Shown here: in pieces, positions 45,754-54,687 of the stretch
How the letters are laid out: every line of letters begins with the position of its first letter
Numbering within the stretch: position 1 is the stretch's first letter
Assembly: GCA_963663975.2 (NCBI GenBank)
Contig: CAXXRA010000015.1
Location: 868,001-932,000, forward strand
Length of the DNA: 64,000 nucleotides
Source: JANQRX01 sp963663975
GTDB lineage: Bacteria > Pseudomonadota > Alphaproteobacteria > Rhizobiales > Kaistiaceae
Direction: 5' to 3'
Program-made: the position numbers and the translations under genes
Notes under the pieces: model-generated
Told to the model about the DNA's origin: nothing
What the model saw: the letters and a program-made list of their open reading frames with translations, nothing else
Database searches by the model: none

Positions 45754-46989
45754 ATGTACTGGAAAAAGAGAATTGGAAAACCGGCCGGAACCGCGATTGC
45801 GGTCACCAGCGATCCGTCGTTCACGCAGGGCCGCGACGGCAAGACCGGCCTGACCATCGCAGTGCTTTCCATGGCCGGTGCCATCGGCCTGATGGCGCTC
45901 GGCCTTGCCGATGCCGATGCCGCGGTCGAGGACTGGCGGCTCAGCGAAATCGACGAGGGCACCAAGCCGGCCCTGGCGCTGACTCCCGACGGCGTTCCCG
46001 TCATCGTCTACATGCTGGAAGCTCAGAGCGGCTGGGTTCGCGTCGCCAATCGCCGGGACGGCGCATGGCGGATCGACGAGGTGGCGACGGGCTATTTCTA
46101 TGGCCCGCCCGATATCGCCGTCGGCCCCGACGGCGTCGTCCACGCTGCTTATCACGATCATCAGGCGCCGCAATTCGAGCCATCCAAGGGCGATGCCGTC
46201 TATCTGCGCGGTGAAGGCGGCCAATGGTCGGCGGTGACCGCGGCCGATTCGGGCCATGACGGCTGGGACAACCGGATCACCGTGGACGGTTCCGGTCGCC
46301 CTCACATGGTCGGCGTCGATCCGCTCGAATTTGGCGGCACGGGGGTTGAATATTACGCTCGAAACGACGACGGCAGCTGGGCGGTCGAGCAGATCGGTAG
46401 CGGGCCGCAGACCTACAAACATGCTGTTTCGGTGGCGATCGACGCCGACGGGATCCCGTGGGTGAGCTACCACGACGGCAGCGCCATGGACCTCAAGCTC
46501 GCCCATCGCGGGACCGACGGCTGGCAGATCGAAACGGTCGATGACGGTGGCGAGACCGGTTTCTTCAACGAACTCGCCATCGACGCCAATGGCGGCCAGC
46601 ACATCAGCTATTACGACCGGCTCAGCGCGACATCGGGCATCATCCGCTATGCCTTCCGCGACGGCGCCTCCGGCGCATGGCAGATCTCGGAAGTAGGTCG
46701 GCTGGACAACGTCTCTCTCGGTTTCACCGGGGCGCGCAACATCACCTCGATCAACCTCGACGACGACGGGCGCCCCTGGATTGCCTACTCCGACGAGAGC
46801 GTGCTCAAGCTCGGCCGGCTGGAGGGTGGCCAGTGGCAGGCCGAGACCGTGGTCGACGCGACCGACACGCCGCTTGGTCAGATCATCTCCCTCGACATCG
46901 ACGGTGAGGGGCGGCCGCACATCGCCTACGCGCTGGTGACCAACAAGAGCCCGCTCAACGGTTCCATCTGGTACGCCACCCGCGACTGA
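45754..46989 (+). CDS. Signal-anchored beta-propeller-like protein
   Basis: Protein of 411 residues. After a basic start comes a hydrophobic segment (IAVLSMAGAIGLMALGLADA) acting as signal or anchor. The rest is about six to seven repeats of a 45-55-residue unit with D-x-x-G-x-P/W-x-V/I-x-Y/H (for example DPDGVPVIVYM-like, DADGIPWVSYHDG, DDDGRPWIAYSDE), as in exported propeller proteins. AGGG lies before ATG 45754. No catalytic motif seen; a binding or scaffold role is likely. Confidence 0.72.
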   Translation: MYWKKRIGKPAGTAIAVTSDPSFTQGRDGKTGLTIAVLSMAGAIGLMALGLADADAAVEDWRLSEIDEGTKPALALTPDGVPVIVYMLEAQSGWVRVANRRDGAWRIDEVATGYFYGPPDIAVGPDGVVHAAYHDHQAPQFEPSKGDAVYLRGEGGQWSAVTAADSGHDGWDNRITVDGSGRPHMVGVDPLEFGGTGVEYYARNDDGSWAVEQIGSGPQTYKHAVSVAIDADGIPWVSYHDGSAMDLKLAHRGTDGWQIETVDDGGETGFFNELAIDANGGQHISYYDRLSATSGIIRYAFRDGASGAWQISEVGRLDNVSLGFTGARNITSINLDDDGRPWIAYSDESVLKLGRLEGGQWQAETVVDATDTPLGQIISLDIDGEGRPHIAYALVTNKSPLNGSIWYATRD

Positions 46990-47010
46990 GCGGCAGCGGC
47001 TTCGCGCGTT

Positions 47011-47673
47011 TCAGATCTTGCGCGCCAGGCTCATGCCGTCACCGATCGGGATCATCACCTTGTCGACGCGATCGTCGGCCGCGATTTTGGTGTTGAGCGC
47101 GCGGATGCTTCTCGTCGCCTGGTTGCGCACCTGAGCGTCGGCGACCGCGCCGCCGCGCAGCATGTTGTCGAAAACGATCAGGCCGCCGGACCGCACCAGC
47201 CGCAGGGCGCCCTCGTAATAGGCGTCATAGCCTTCCTTGTCGGCATCGATGAAGACGAAATCGAAGCGCCCGGACCAACCATCACCCTCCAGTGCCGCCA
47301 TGGTGTCGGTGGCCGGCCCGATCCTGAGGTCGATCCTGTCGGTAACACCGGCCTCGCGCCAATATCGGCGACCGATGGCGGTCCATTCGTCGCTGACGTC
47401 GCAGGCGATCAATGTGCCGTCCGGCGGCAGGGCGAGCGCAGTCCACAGCGTGCTGTAACCGCAGAAGGTGCCGATCTCGAGGGCGGTGTGGGCGCCGATC
47501 AGTTTGACCAGGAAGGCCAGGAACTGCCCTTGTTCGGGAGCGATCTGCATGGCGCCGTTCGGCATCTCGGCGGTCAGCGCCCTCAGCCTGGCTGCAACCG
47601 GATGTTCCTGGTCACCGCAGCCGACCACATAGCTGTGCAAACGCTGGCCGAGACCGATGGTTTCGCGCGACAT
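47011..47673 (-). CDS. Class I SAM-dependent O-methyltransferase (CCoAOMT-like)
   Basis: Protein of 220 residues: ALEIGTFCGYSTLWTALAL as the SAM motif, FDFVFIDADKEGYDAYYE and GGLIVFDNMLRGGAV, the metal-dependent catechol O-methyltransferase layout with the Asp-Asp-Asn metal set. It methylates a catechol-type hydroxyl. AGGAAGATAAA precedes ATG 47673. Convergent with the propeller gene. Confidence 0.9.
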   Translation of the reverse strand: MSRETIGLGQRLHSYVVGCGDQEHPVAARLRALTAEMPNGAMQIAPEQGQFLAFLVKLIGAHTALEIGTFCGYSTLWTALALPPDGTLIACDVSDEWTAIGRRYWREAGVTDRIDLRIGPATDTMAALEGDGWSGRFDFVFIDADKEGYDAYYEGALRLVRSGGLIVFDNMLRGGAVADAQVRNQATRSIRALNTKIAADDRVDKVMIPIGDGMSLARKI

Positions 47674-47787
47674 TTTATCTTCCTGACTTGAACCTGTTGC
47701 ACCCTGCACGAGAACGACGTCTGGCGGCACAGGTGCTTGGAAAGAATCGGCCCCTGAACACCACAGCCACGCGGCGACCGCAACCGC

Positions 47788-48065
47788 TCATGCGACCGAC
47801 CGTCCGCGCATTTCCAGCCGAGGTCCGGATCGTCGGAGCTCGCGCCTAGGCGCCAGCGACACCAGCTGCATGTCGACCTTGATCCCTCCCAGCTGGGCGA
47901 GCTGATTCAGCTTAACCTCGACGCTGGTCAGATCCCCGGCGGCGAAATCGAGCGACATACCCGCAAGTAAGTCTCGGGCGGTCGTCTCAACCGCCATTGC
48001 CGCGTGGCATGCGCCAAACCCGCCGTGAGAGCGGCCGCAAGCGCGATCTTGCTCACTCTGTTCAT
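47788..48065 (-). CDS. Small secreted protein of unknown function, frameshifted
   Basis: About 92 residues when repaired. A clear signal peptide (MNRVSKIALAAALTAGLAHA) starts at ATG 48065 behind a strong AGGAGAAAATTGG site, then the frame breaks at 48006-48007. One extra base joins it to AMAVETTARDLLAGMSLDF and a basic end. No known domain. Divergent from the GST gene. Confidence 0.55.
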
Positions 48066-48205
48066 TCCAATTTTCTCCTGGTGCAGAACCATTCACGCGA
48101 TCGCGACCGATCGCGACCCCGGGATCCGGGTCGTGGCAGGCAACCGCGACAGAAAACAGAATCCCGGCTAAACAAGCCCTTCCCACAGCTCACCGGGATA
48201 CCTTC

Positions 48206-48904
48206 ATGCCGATCCAGCTCTACGATCTCTGCGGCGCCGATTCCGACCTCAGATTCTCGCCCCATTGCTGGAAGGCCAGATTGGCCTTGGCGCACAAGGG
48301 GTTGGCGCACGAAACCATTCCGGTTCCGTTCACATCGGTGCCCGGGATCGGCGGCGGCGACTTCACCACTACCGTTCCGGTCATCGTCGACCAGGGTCGG
48401 ATGGTCCGCGATTCCTTTGCCATTGCCGAGTATCTCGACCGGACCTATTCCGATCAGCCGCTGTTCGCAACGGGCGGTATCGCGATCGCCCGTTTCCTTG
48501 AGGCCTCGGTTCAGGCGGCCGCCCATCCGGTGGTCATTCGGATGATCGCCAAGGACATCCACGACGCGCTGGCACCGGCCGACCAGGCGTATTTCCGGCA
48601 AAGCCGCGAGAAGCGATTCGGCAGACCGCTGGATGAGGTCCAGGAGGGCGTCGAGGCACTGTCCGCCGATCTGGCCAAGGCCTACACGCCGGTGCGCCGG
48701 GCACTGGCTCACGCGCAATGGCTGGGCGGCAGCGGACCGCTGTTTGTCGACTATATCGCCGCCGGCGCGCTGATCTGGCTCTACGCGATCACCGGAAAAG
48801 CTCCGCTCGCCGCCGACGATGCGGTCGGACAGTGGTTCGACCGGATCCTGGATCTGTATGGCGGCCTGGTCCGCAACACCAAGATCGCCGCCACGGCGCG
48901 GTGA
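48206..48904 (+). CDS. Glutathione S-transferase family protein
   Basis: Protein of 232 residues. N-terminal thioredoxin-fold domain with FSPHCWKARLALAHKGL and the cis-Pro/GSH site TTVPVIVD...DSFAIAEYLD, then a helical C-terminal domain. SPHCWK resembles the beta-etherase (LigE/LigF-like) branch, acting on aryl ethers or halides, but the substrate is unproven. Starts at ATG 48206; the Nudix gene follows. Confidence 0.87.
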   Translation: MPIQLYDLCGADSDLRFSPHCWKARLALAHKGLAHETIPVPFTSVPGIGGGDFTTTVPVIVDQGRMVRDSFAIAEYLDRTYSDQPLFATGGIAIARFLEASVQAAAHPVVIRMIAKDIHDALAPADQAYFRQSREKRFGRPLDEVQEGVEALSADLAKAYTPVRRALAHAQWLGGSGPLFVDYIAAGALIWLYAITGKAPLAADDAVGQWFDRILDLYGGLVRNTKIAATAR

Positions 48905-48967
48905 ATCGCGGTCCATGCCGCAGCGACGGCCAGCGACGCTTCGACCGGGTAAATTCAACGGGGCGCC

Positions 48968-49336
48968 ATGAAATTTCCGGTCAGCGTCAAGGGCATACTG
49001 CGCGAGCGCGACGCGGTGCTTTTCCTGCGCAACGAAAGAGATGAACTGGAGCTTCGCGGCGGTCGGCTTGAGCCGGGTGAAACCATCGAACACGCTGTGG
49101 CGAGAGAGATCCTGGAAGAGACCGGGATCATCGCCGAGGCGGTCGCCGTCACCCACGCCGGTGTCTTTGAAGTCACCCCCGACAAACACGTTCTGGTGAT
49201 CATCTGTCGCTGCGTTCACCAGCCGAGCCCGATCTCGCTGAGCAACGAGCATATCGGACATGAATGGCTGCAGGTGGCTGACTTGGAGCGCCCCGATCTG
49301 CCCGGTTTCTATAGCAGGGCACTTGATCGCGAGTGA
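48968..49336 (+). CDS. Nudix hydrolase
   Basis: Protein of 122 residues with a complete Nudix box: GGRLEPGETIEHAVAREI then LEETGI, fitting G-x5-E-x7-R-E-U-x-E-E-x-G-U. Hydrolyses a nucleoside diphosphate linked to X. ATG 48968 is 63 bases after the GST gene and may be co-transcribed. Confidence 0.9.
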   Translation: MKFPVSVKGILRERDAVLFLRNERDELELRGGRLEPGETIEHAVAREILEETGIIAEAVAVTHAGVFEVTPDKHVLVIICRCVHQPSPISLSNEHIGHEWLQVADLERPDLPGFYSRALDRE

Positions 49337-49391
49337 TTGGAAAGCGCCCAACCGGAGAACGCAATCTCGACGCGGGCGAGCGGCTGCACTC

Positions 49392-50258
49392 TCAGTTGGT
49401 CACCACTGCATAGCGGACGATCCGATTGTTGTCGGAATCGGAGATGTAGTAGCGGCCGTCATGAACCGCGATCCCCTCGGGGTCGTCGAAGCGGCCGGGG
49501 CCGATGCCGGGAAGTCCGTTGCCGAGGACGCCAAGCAGGCTGCCGCCGTCGGGGCCGTCCGGGTCGATCATCAGGACGCGGTGGGCGTCCTGGTCGGCGA
49601 CAATGATGCGTCCGAACTCGTCGAAATCCATATAGCGCGGCCCGATAAAACCAAACCTTGGATGGTCGACGACCTGCAACTGAACGAGGTCGGACGAATA
49701 TTTGACCAGCCGTCGGTTGCCCATGTCGGCGACCCAGACGTTGCCGTCCCGGTCCTCGGCGACGTCGTGGGCGCCTAAGTGCCGGCCGGCGGTGGAGACC
49801 AGCGCACCATTGCTGAACGCTACAAGTGCGCCGCCGGACATGGTGTAGATTTTGCCGTTGGAGTGGGCCAACACACCCTCGGTGCGCGAAGCGGCCAGGG
49901 TCTGCGAGGGTTGCGGTTCGGTGGTGTCGAACGAATCGAAAACCAGCACCTGCCCCGCACCGGTCACCGAAACTGCGACGCGGCCGTTGGGACCAAATGA
50001 GATGTCGCGGACGGCCGACAGCCTGCCGTCGGCGATCACCTCGACCACTTCGAGCGTTTCGGCGTCCAGGACCGCGATCCTGGAGGCGAATTTATCGGCG
50101 ACATAGAGGCGTCCGTCGGGGCCGATGGCGAGGTCGTGGGGATCGTTCAGCTCCGCCGGTCCGGCGAGTTCGAAGGCGGCGAACGGCCGGTTGCCGTCCT
50201 GGGCGACCGCCGGCCCGACCGCCAGCCCCAGGACGAGAAGCGACATCAGCCTGCGCAT
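49392..50258 (-). CDS. Secreted NHL-repeat beta-propeller protein
   Basis: Protein of 288 residues: signal peptide MRRLMSLLVLGLAVGPAVAQ, then about six NHL units (PHDLAIGPDGRLYVADKF, AHDVAEDRDGNVWVADMGN, PEGIAVHDGRYYISDSDNN). Propeller for protein or ligand binding outside the cytoplasm. GGAGAATATC precedes ATG 50258. Convergent with the Nudix gene. Confidence 0.85.
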   Translation of the reverse strand: MRRLMSLLVLGLAVGPAVAQDGNRPFAAFELAGPAELNDPHDLAIGPDGRLYVADKFASRIAVLDAETLEVVEVIADGRLSAVRDISFGPNGRVAVSVTGAGQVLVFDSFDTTEPQPSQTLAASRTEGVLAHSNGKIYTMSGGALVAFSNGALVSTAGRHLGAHDVAEDRDGNVWVADMGNRRLVKYSSDLVQLQVVDHPRFGFIGPRYMDFDEFGRIIVADQDAHRVLMIDPDGPDGGSLLGVLGNGLPGIGPGRFDDPEGIAVHDGRYYISDSDNNRIVRYAVVTN

Positions 50259-50615
50259 GGCGATATTCTCCTCAAATGCTCGCCCGGTCGGGCCGCCCGT
50301 GATCCGCAACAGGTCCGTTCTTCGGCCTGCCGGATCCGGTCCGACCACGCGCTCGCCATCACGGTAGTGGCAGACACAAGCGAGACCAATCGAACGCGCC
50401 ATCAATATTTTATCAGACGCAGAGTTCCTTGGGCACGACGCGTCTCAGCAAACCGCCCCACAAATTGCGGGCGCCGACCTTGCCGCCGGCATTGGAGGCC
50501 AGCGGGCCGATGTCCGCTGGCAGCTTGTGCCGGCGCCGCCAACTGATTAATATCCACGTGGATAGCTATAATCTATCCGTTCGGATTGATTACGCGAGCG
50601 CAAGGTGGTCTGAAA
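50259..50615. other. Divergent regulatory region of the NHL and TetR genes
   Basis: About 360 bases without a gene. The left part is unremarkable. The right part holds two palindromes described as the TetR operator. Confidence 0.5.
50551..50592. promoter_or_regulatory. Candidate TetR operators
   Basis: Two symmetric sites lie just before the TetR gene: the perfect 14-bp palindrome TATCCACGTGGATA (50551-50564), and TAATCTATCCG-TT-CGGATTGATTA (50569-50592, 11-bp arms with one mismatch). Spacing and symmetry are typical of TetR autoregulation. Confidence 0.6.
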
Positions 50616-51236
50616 ATGGCGCGATCACGCAAAGTTGGCGCGGACACGGCGGTTTCCGGCGCCCGTGACCTGTTCTGGAAATATGGCTATGGCGCACTGG
50701 GCACCCGCCAGATCGAGGAAGAAGCCGGCCTGACGCGTTTCACGCTGCAGACCAGCCATGGCGGAAAGATGGGCTTGTTCGTGTCGGCCCTGGACTCGTA
50801 CCTCGATCGGACGGAGAAGTTTCTGCCATCCCTGCTGGCCGATGGCCTCGGCGGCATCGTCGCCTTTTTTGAGTGGCGATCCCAACCGCGCGAATCGTGG
50901 GGCATCGGATCCTTCGGCTGCCTGATGCTGAATTCGCTGGTCGAGTTCCGCGGTGAGGACGCCGAGGTCAATGAGCGCGGCGAGCGCTATTTCGCGATCC
51001 TGCGGCACAGCTTCCGCGATGGACTGGCCGCCGCCCGCGACGCCGGCGACCTGCGGCCGGACATCGACATCGACGACAAGGCCGAAATCCTGATGGGCCT
51101 GGCGCTGGCGATGAACGTGATCATTCGGGCCGGCGGCGACAATGCCGCCGCATTGCCAGTGGCGGCATCGGCCATTGCGATGGTGCGAGGCTGGGCCAAG
51201 CAGCAGGCGACCGAGCGGATCAACCGAGACATTTGA
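50616..51236 (+). CDS. TetR family transcriptional regulator
   Basis: Protein of 206 residues: N-terminal HTH (ARDLFWKYGYGALGTRQIEEEAGLTRFTL) and a C-terminal ligand domain with SFGCLMLNSLVEFRGED, the pattern of the TetR_C_16/YcdC-like branch responding to small molecules. AAGGTGGTCTGAAA precedes ATG 50616. Likely autoregulated through the upstream palindromes. Confidence 0.88.
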   Translation: MARSRKVGADTAVSGARDLFWKYGYGALGTRQIEEEAGLTRFTLQTSHGGKMGLFVSALDSYLDRTEKFLPSLLADGLGGIVAFFEWRSQPRESWGIGSFGCLMLNSLVEFRGEDAEVNERGERYFAILRHSFRDGLAAARDAGDLRPDIDIDDKAEILMGLALAMNVIIRAGGDNAAALPVAASAIAMVRGWAKQQATERINRDI

Positions 51237-51316
51237 GTCCAAACAAGCTTGTCGATGACTGGCTCGTAAAGCATTCCAATGTCTCGATAAGTTGATCCAT
51301 CAGCAAAGAATCGAGG

Positions 51317-51340
51317 GGTTCGAAACGATAGATTCGAGCC
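51317..51340. repeat. Hairpin repeat, copy 2
   Basis: GGTTCGAAACGATAGATTCG then AGCC: the same 24-base unit as at 19912-19935 with two differences, again starting one base after a stop codon (deaminase gene). The stem is 8 bp with one wobble. Confidence 0.55.
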
Positions 51341-51341
51341 G

Positions 51342-51758
51342 CTAGCCCGGCGGTTCCTCGGCGATATCCTCGGCCCACAGTTCCGGCTTCTCGTCAATGA
51401 ACCGTTTCATCAGGGCGATGCAGTCGGGATCGTTGGCCAGGATGACCTCGACTCCGCGTTGGCGGAGAAAATCCTCGTTGCCACCGAAATTGACGTTCTC
51501 GCCGACCACCACGCGGGGGATGTCGAACTGGACGATGGTGCCGGCGCACATCATGCAGGGCGAGAGCGAGGTGTACAGGGTCATGCCACGATAGCTCAGC
51601 TGACGGCCGGCAGTGCGCAGGCAATCCATCTCGCCATGGGCGATCGGATCGCCCTTCTGGACGCGCTGGTTCCGGCCCGTGGCGATCAGGCGGCCGTCTT
51701 CGGCCAGCGCCTCGTCATAGGCGGTGCGCAGAAATCGTTGGTCGATCTTGGACAACAT
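51342..51758 (-). CDS. Cytosine/nucleoside deaminase family protein with internal deletion
   Basis: Protein of 138 residues with the zinc deaminase motifs HGEMDCL (HxE) and SLSPCMMCAG (PCxxC), and the yeast-type cytosine-deaminase end (DPDCIALMKRFIDEKPELW). The segment before HxE is short: AYDEALAEDGRLIATGRN lacks the expected EGG-x-P-x-GA strand, about 15-18 residues, an in-frame deletion. The substrate pocket would be affected, so activity is doubtful. Confidence 0.8.
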   Translation of the reverse strand: MLSKIDQRFLRTAYDEALAEDGRLIATGRNQRVQKGDPIAHGEMDCLRTAGRQLSYRGMTLYTSLSPCMMCAGTIVQFDIPRVVVGENVNFGGNEDFLRQRGVEVILANDPDCIALMKRFIDEKPELWAEDIAEEPPG

Positions 51759-51831
51759 CGGTGAAACCCCTTTACACGCGTTCGCCGCGCCGGAACGGGA
51801 CCAGCAGCGCCTGGGGATATGAAACGCCGGA

Positions 51832-52527
51832 TCAGGTTTCGGCAAGCCCGAAAAAATCGTCCAGAAACGCCCGATACCAGACCTTCAACGACGGATCGTA
51901 GCGTATGAAGTCGGCGTCCTGGGTGGCCCGATCGGAGGCGCCCGGGCGCCCATAATTGCCAGCGAGCTCTCGCTGCCAGCGGTCGAGGATCGGCCTTGTG
52001 ACCTCCGGGTGGAACTGGAAGGCGACAACGTGATCGTCGACGCCGAAGGCCTGAATGGGCCAGATCTCGCCTGCCGCCAACAGGGTCGCGCCCGGCGGCA
52101 GGTCAAAACCCTGGGCGTTGCCCGACAGGACAAACAGCCCGTCCGGGAACAGCCCGTCGGCGGCCGCGGTCGGACGCAAGCGGTGATAGCCGAAGGCGAC
52201 CGCCCGTTGCGGATGCCAGTCGACGGCAGCACCGAGGCGACGGGCGATCAGCTGTGAACCCAGGCAAATGCCGAGCAGCGGCGTGGCGCGGTCCATCACC
52301 CGCGCGGCGAAGTCCATTTCCGTGCTCAAGTAAGGCTCGGCCTCGAGATCGGTGACCATTTGCGGACCGCCCATCAGCATGATGCCGTCGGCTTCGGCGG
52401 GTTCCGGCAGCGCCTCGCCGGCGAACGGCCGGACGCGATGAAGGGTGCAGCCGCGGGCGGCCAGATGGGACAGGCCGTCGTCGGGAACGGGCTGATCGCT
52501 GTGCTCGATGATGATGATCGTTTTCAT
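51832..52527 (-). CDS. Class I glutamine amidotransferase-like protein
   Basis: Protein of 231 residues of the GATase1 (GuaA-like) fold: nucleophile Cys in LLGICLGSQL, His-Glu in FQFHPEV, and MLMGGPQM near residue 50. Free-standing members hydrolyse gamma-glutamyl bonds, for example in glutamylated amines. Ends 74 bases upstream of the deaminase start on the same strand. Confidence 0.88.
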   Translation of the reverse strand: MKTIIIIEHSDQPVPDDGLSHLAARGCTLHRVRPFAGEALPEPAEADGIMLMGGPQMVTDLEAEPYLSTEMDFAARVMDRATPLLGICLGSQLIARRLGAAVDWHPQRAVAFGYHRLRPTAAADGLFPDGLFVLSGNAQGFDLPPGATLLAAGEIWPIQAFGVDDHVVAFQFHPEVTRPILDRWQRELAGNYGRPGASDRATQDADFIRYDPSLKVWYRAFLDDFFGLAET

Positions 52528-52696
52528 TCAGGTGTCGTCCGCCGTTTCAGATCATGCACACCATCGTCATGCATTGGCTGGCGCTGGTCGGCTTGCGGAT
52601 CTTTGATAGCGCCGTTGCGCATCCGATCAAGCCGGGCGGCCAATTGGGTGCATCGTCATTGATCCGTGCCTGCCGGATGAAGTACCGCTTCGGGCA

Positions 52697-53896
52697 ATGA
52701 GCCAGAACACGCCTCTTCCGCGAATCGACAATCGCAGCGCCCGCGACATCTTTCTCGCCCGCCATGGCCTAGCCGACAATCCGCGCGCCAAGCAGTCGCG
52801 CGACGACCTGCTGGCGCTGATCAAACGGAACGGCTTCGTCCAGGTGGACACGATCAACACCGTGGCGCGTGCCCACGACATGATCCTGTTTGCCCGCAAC
52901 CAGACCTACCGGCCCGTCCACCTCAAGCGGCTGCTCGAACAGGACCGCGCCCTGTTCGAGAACTGGACCCATGACGCGGCGATCATTCCGACCGAATTCT
53001 ATCCCTATTGGTGCCCGCGTTTCGCGCGCAGCGCTGAGCGCATCAAAGAGCGTTGGACAAACTGGCGCCGCTCCGGATTTATCGAGAAGCTCGACGACAT
53101 CCTGGCCCATATCGAACGCGACGGTCCGGCGATGGCGCGCCATCTGGGCACGGGCGAGAAGAAATCCAACGGCGGCTGGTGGGACTGGCACCCGTCCAAG
53201 ACGGCGCTCGAATATCTGTGGCGGACCGGCGAGTTGGCCGTCACCCGGCGCGAGGGATTCCAGAAGGTCTACGATTTGACCGACCGGGTGGTGCCGGCCC
53301 GCCATCGGAAGTTCGCGCCCGACGAGGCGGCCTTCATCGACTGGGCCTGCGCGACCGCGCTCGACCGGCTCGGCTTCGCCTCGTCGGGCGACATCGCCGC
53401 CTTCTGGGGCTCGGTCACGCCCCAGGAGGCGGCCGCGTGGTGCCAACGCCAGCATGACGACAATCTCATCGAGGTTGAGATCGCCGGCGCGGACGGCGCA
53501 AAATCACGTCGAGCCTTCGCCCGACCCGATCTGCCCGACCTGGCGCGCGATGCCCCACCCGCTCCGGCGCGGGTTCGTATCCTGAGCCCGTTCGACCCTG
53601 TCCTGCGCGACCGCAAGCGCACCCAGCGCCTGTTCGGTTTCGACTACCGGATCGAGGTCTTCGTTCCCGCCGCCAAGCGCCGCTACGGCTATTACGTGTT
53701 TCCGATTCTGGAGGGCAACCGTCTGATCGGCCGGATCGATATGAAGTGTCGCCGCGACGACGAGACCCTGACCGTCGCCGGATTGTGGTGGGAGCCGAAG
53801 ACCCGGCGATCGAAACAGCGCCTGGCCGGGCTGGACGCCGAACTCGATCGCTACCGCCGCTTCACCGGCAGCGCCCGCGTGGTGTGGGAGGCGTGA
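52697..53896 (+). CDS. ycaQ: YcaQ-family DNA glycosylase (HTH_42 winged-helix protein)
   Basis: Protein of 399 residues of the YcaQ/AlkX family, which opens interstrand crosslinks and removes alkylated bases. The QVDTINTVARAHDMIL motif near residue 49 contains the conserved Q-x-D catalytic residues. Three winged-helix modules fill the length. ATG 52697 follows CTTCGGGCA. The C-terminal region (GYYVFPILEGNRLIGRIDMK) is conserved. Confidence 0.88.
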   Translation: MSQNTPLPRIDNRSARDIFLARHGLADNPRAKQSRDDLLALIKRNGFVQVDTINTVARAHDMILFARNQTYRPVHLKRLLEQDRALFENWTHDAAIIPTEFYPYWCPRFARSAERIKERWTNWRRSGFIEKLDDILAHIERDGPAMARHLGTGEKKSNGGWWDWHPSKTALEYLWRTGELAVTRREGFQKVYDLTDRVVPARHRKFAPDEAAFIDWACATALDRLGFASSGDIAAFWGSVTPQEAAAWCQRQHDDNLIEVEIAGADGAKSRRAFARPDLPDLARDAPPAPARVRILSPFDPVLRDRKRTQRLFGFDYRIEVFVPAAKRRYGYYVFPILEGNRLIGRIDMKCRRDDETLTVAGLWWEPKTRRSKQRLAGLDAELDRYRRFTGSARVVWEA

Positions 53897-54039
53897 GGGT
53901 GGCTGGGAGATAAGAAACAGCGGTTCAGGAAGCAGCAGCATGTTCCGATTTCACCAGAGGCTCCCCGAGAAGAGTTGTGCCCAGCCGACTGCCCAGTTGT
54001 CGGGTATATTTTGCCGACACTCCTGTTGAGAACAACGCG

Positions 54040-54687
54040 ATGACCAACCGGTTGACGTGCCGGCTCTTGCTAGCCGCCGCTTTCTTCAGCATCGCTTTGC
54101 CCCCGGCGTCGGCGGATTCATTGCTGGAAACCGCGATCCGATCCCGGGACGTCGCCCAACTGACAACCGTCCTTGATCGCGGCGCGGACCCCGACGAAGT
54201 CTTCCCCGTATTTGGCATGTCGGCCCTCATGCTGGCCGCCATCCACGGGCGCGCCGACATGGTGGACCTGCTGCTGGAGCGCGGGGCGGACCCAAACTGG
54301 GCCCACGAGCGCGGCTACTCGGCGCTCTCGGCGGCCGTGCGCAGTTGTGCCAGTGGATGGAACGTCGTCGAGCGCCTGCTCGCCGCCGGTGCCGATATCG
54401 ACAACCGATCGGGCGATTCGCTGACCCCGCTGATGGTGTCGATCCAGGAGGAGCGGCCGACCTTCTTCTGGAACCTTCTGGAACACGGTGCCGACATCAA
54501 CGCGGTCAACGCCTACGGCGAGGGTTCCTTGAATTATGCCATCTACTATGGCCGGTCCGATTACATAGCCGCGCTTCTTGATCGAGGGGTCGACACCGGT
54601 CCCATGCGGCTGCTCTTCACGACCGGCGAGAAATACTACCCGAACTTCGGCGCCGCCAGGCCGCACGCGGTCGACTGCGCCCGCTAG
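54040..54687 (+). CDS. Secreted ankyrin-repeat protein, stop codon at IS junction
   Basis: Protein of 215 residues: signal peptide MTNRLTCRLLLAAAFFSIAL, then five ankyrin repeats (MSALMLAAIHGRADMVDLLL, LTPLMVSIQEERPTFFWNLL, EGSLNYAIYYGRSDYIAALL). The stop TAG at 54685-54687 is formed by the target TA plus the first G of the IS5-type element; without the insertion the stop would be TAA, so the protein is unchanged. The last 268 bases occur again, diverged, at 61075-61342. Role unknown. Confidence 0.82.
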   Translation: MTNRLTCRLLLAAAFFSIALPPASADSLLETAIRSRDVAQLTTVLDRGADPDEVFPVFGMSALMLAAIHGRADMVDLLLERGADPNWAHERGYSALSAAVRSCASGWNVVERLLAAGADIDNRSGDSLTPLMVSIQEERPTFFWNLLEHGADINAVNAYGEGSLNYAIYYGRSDYIAALLDRGVDTGPMRLLFTTGEKYYPNFGAARPHAVDCAR

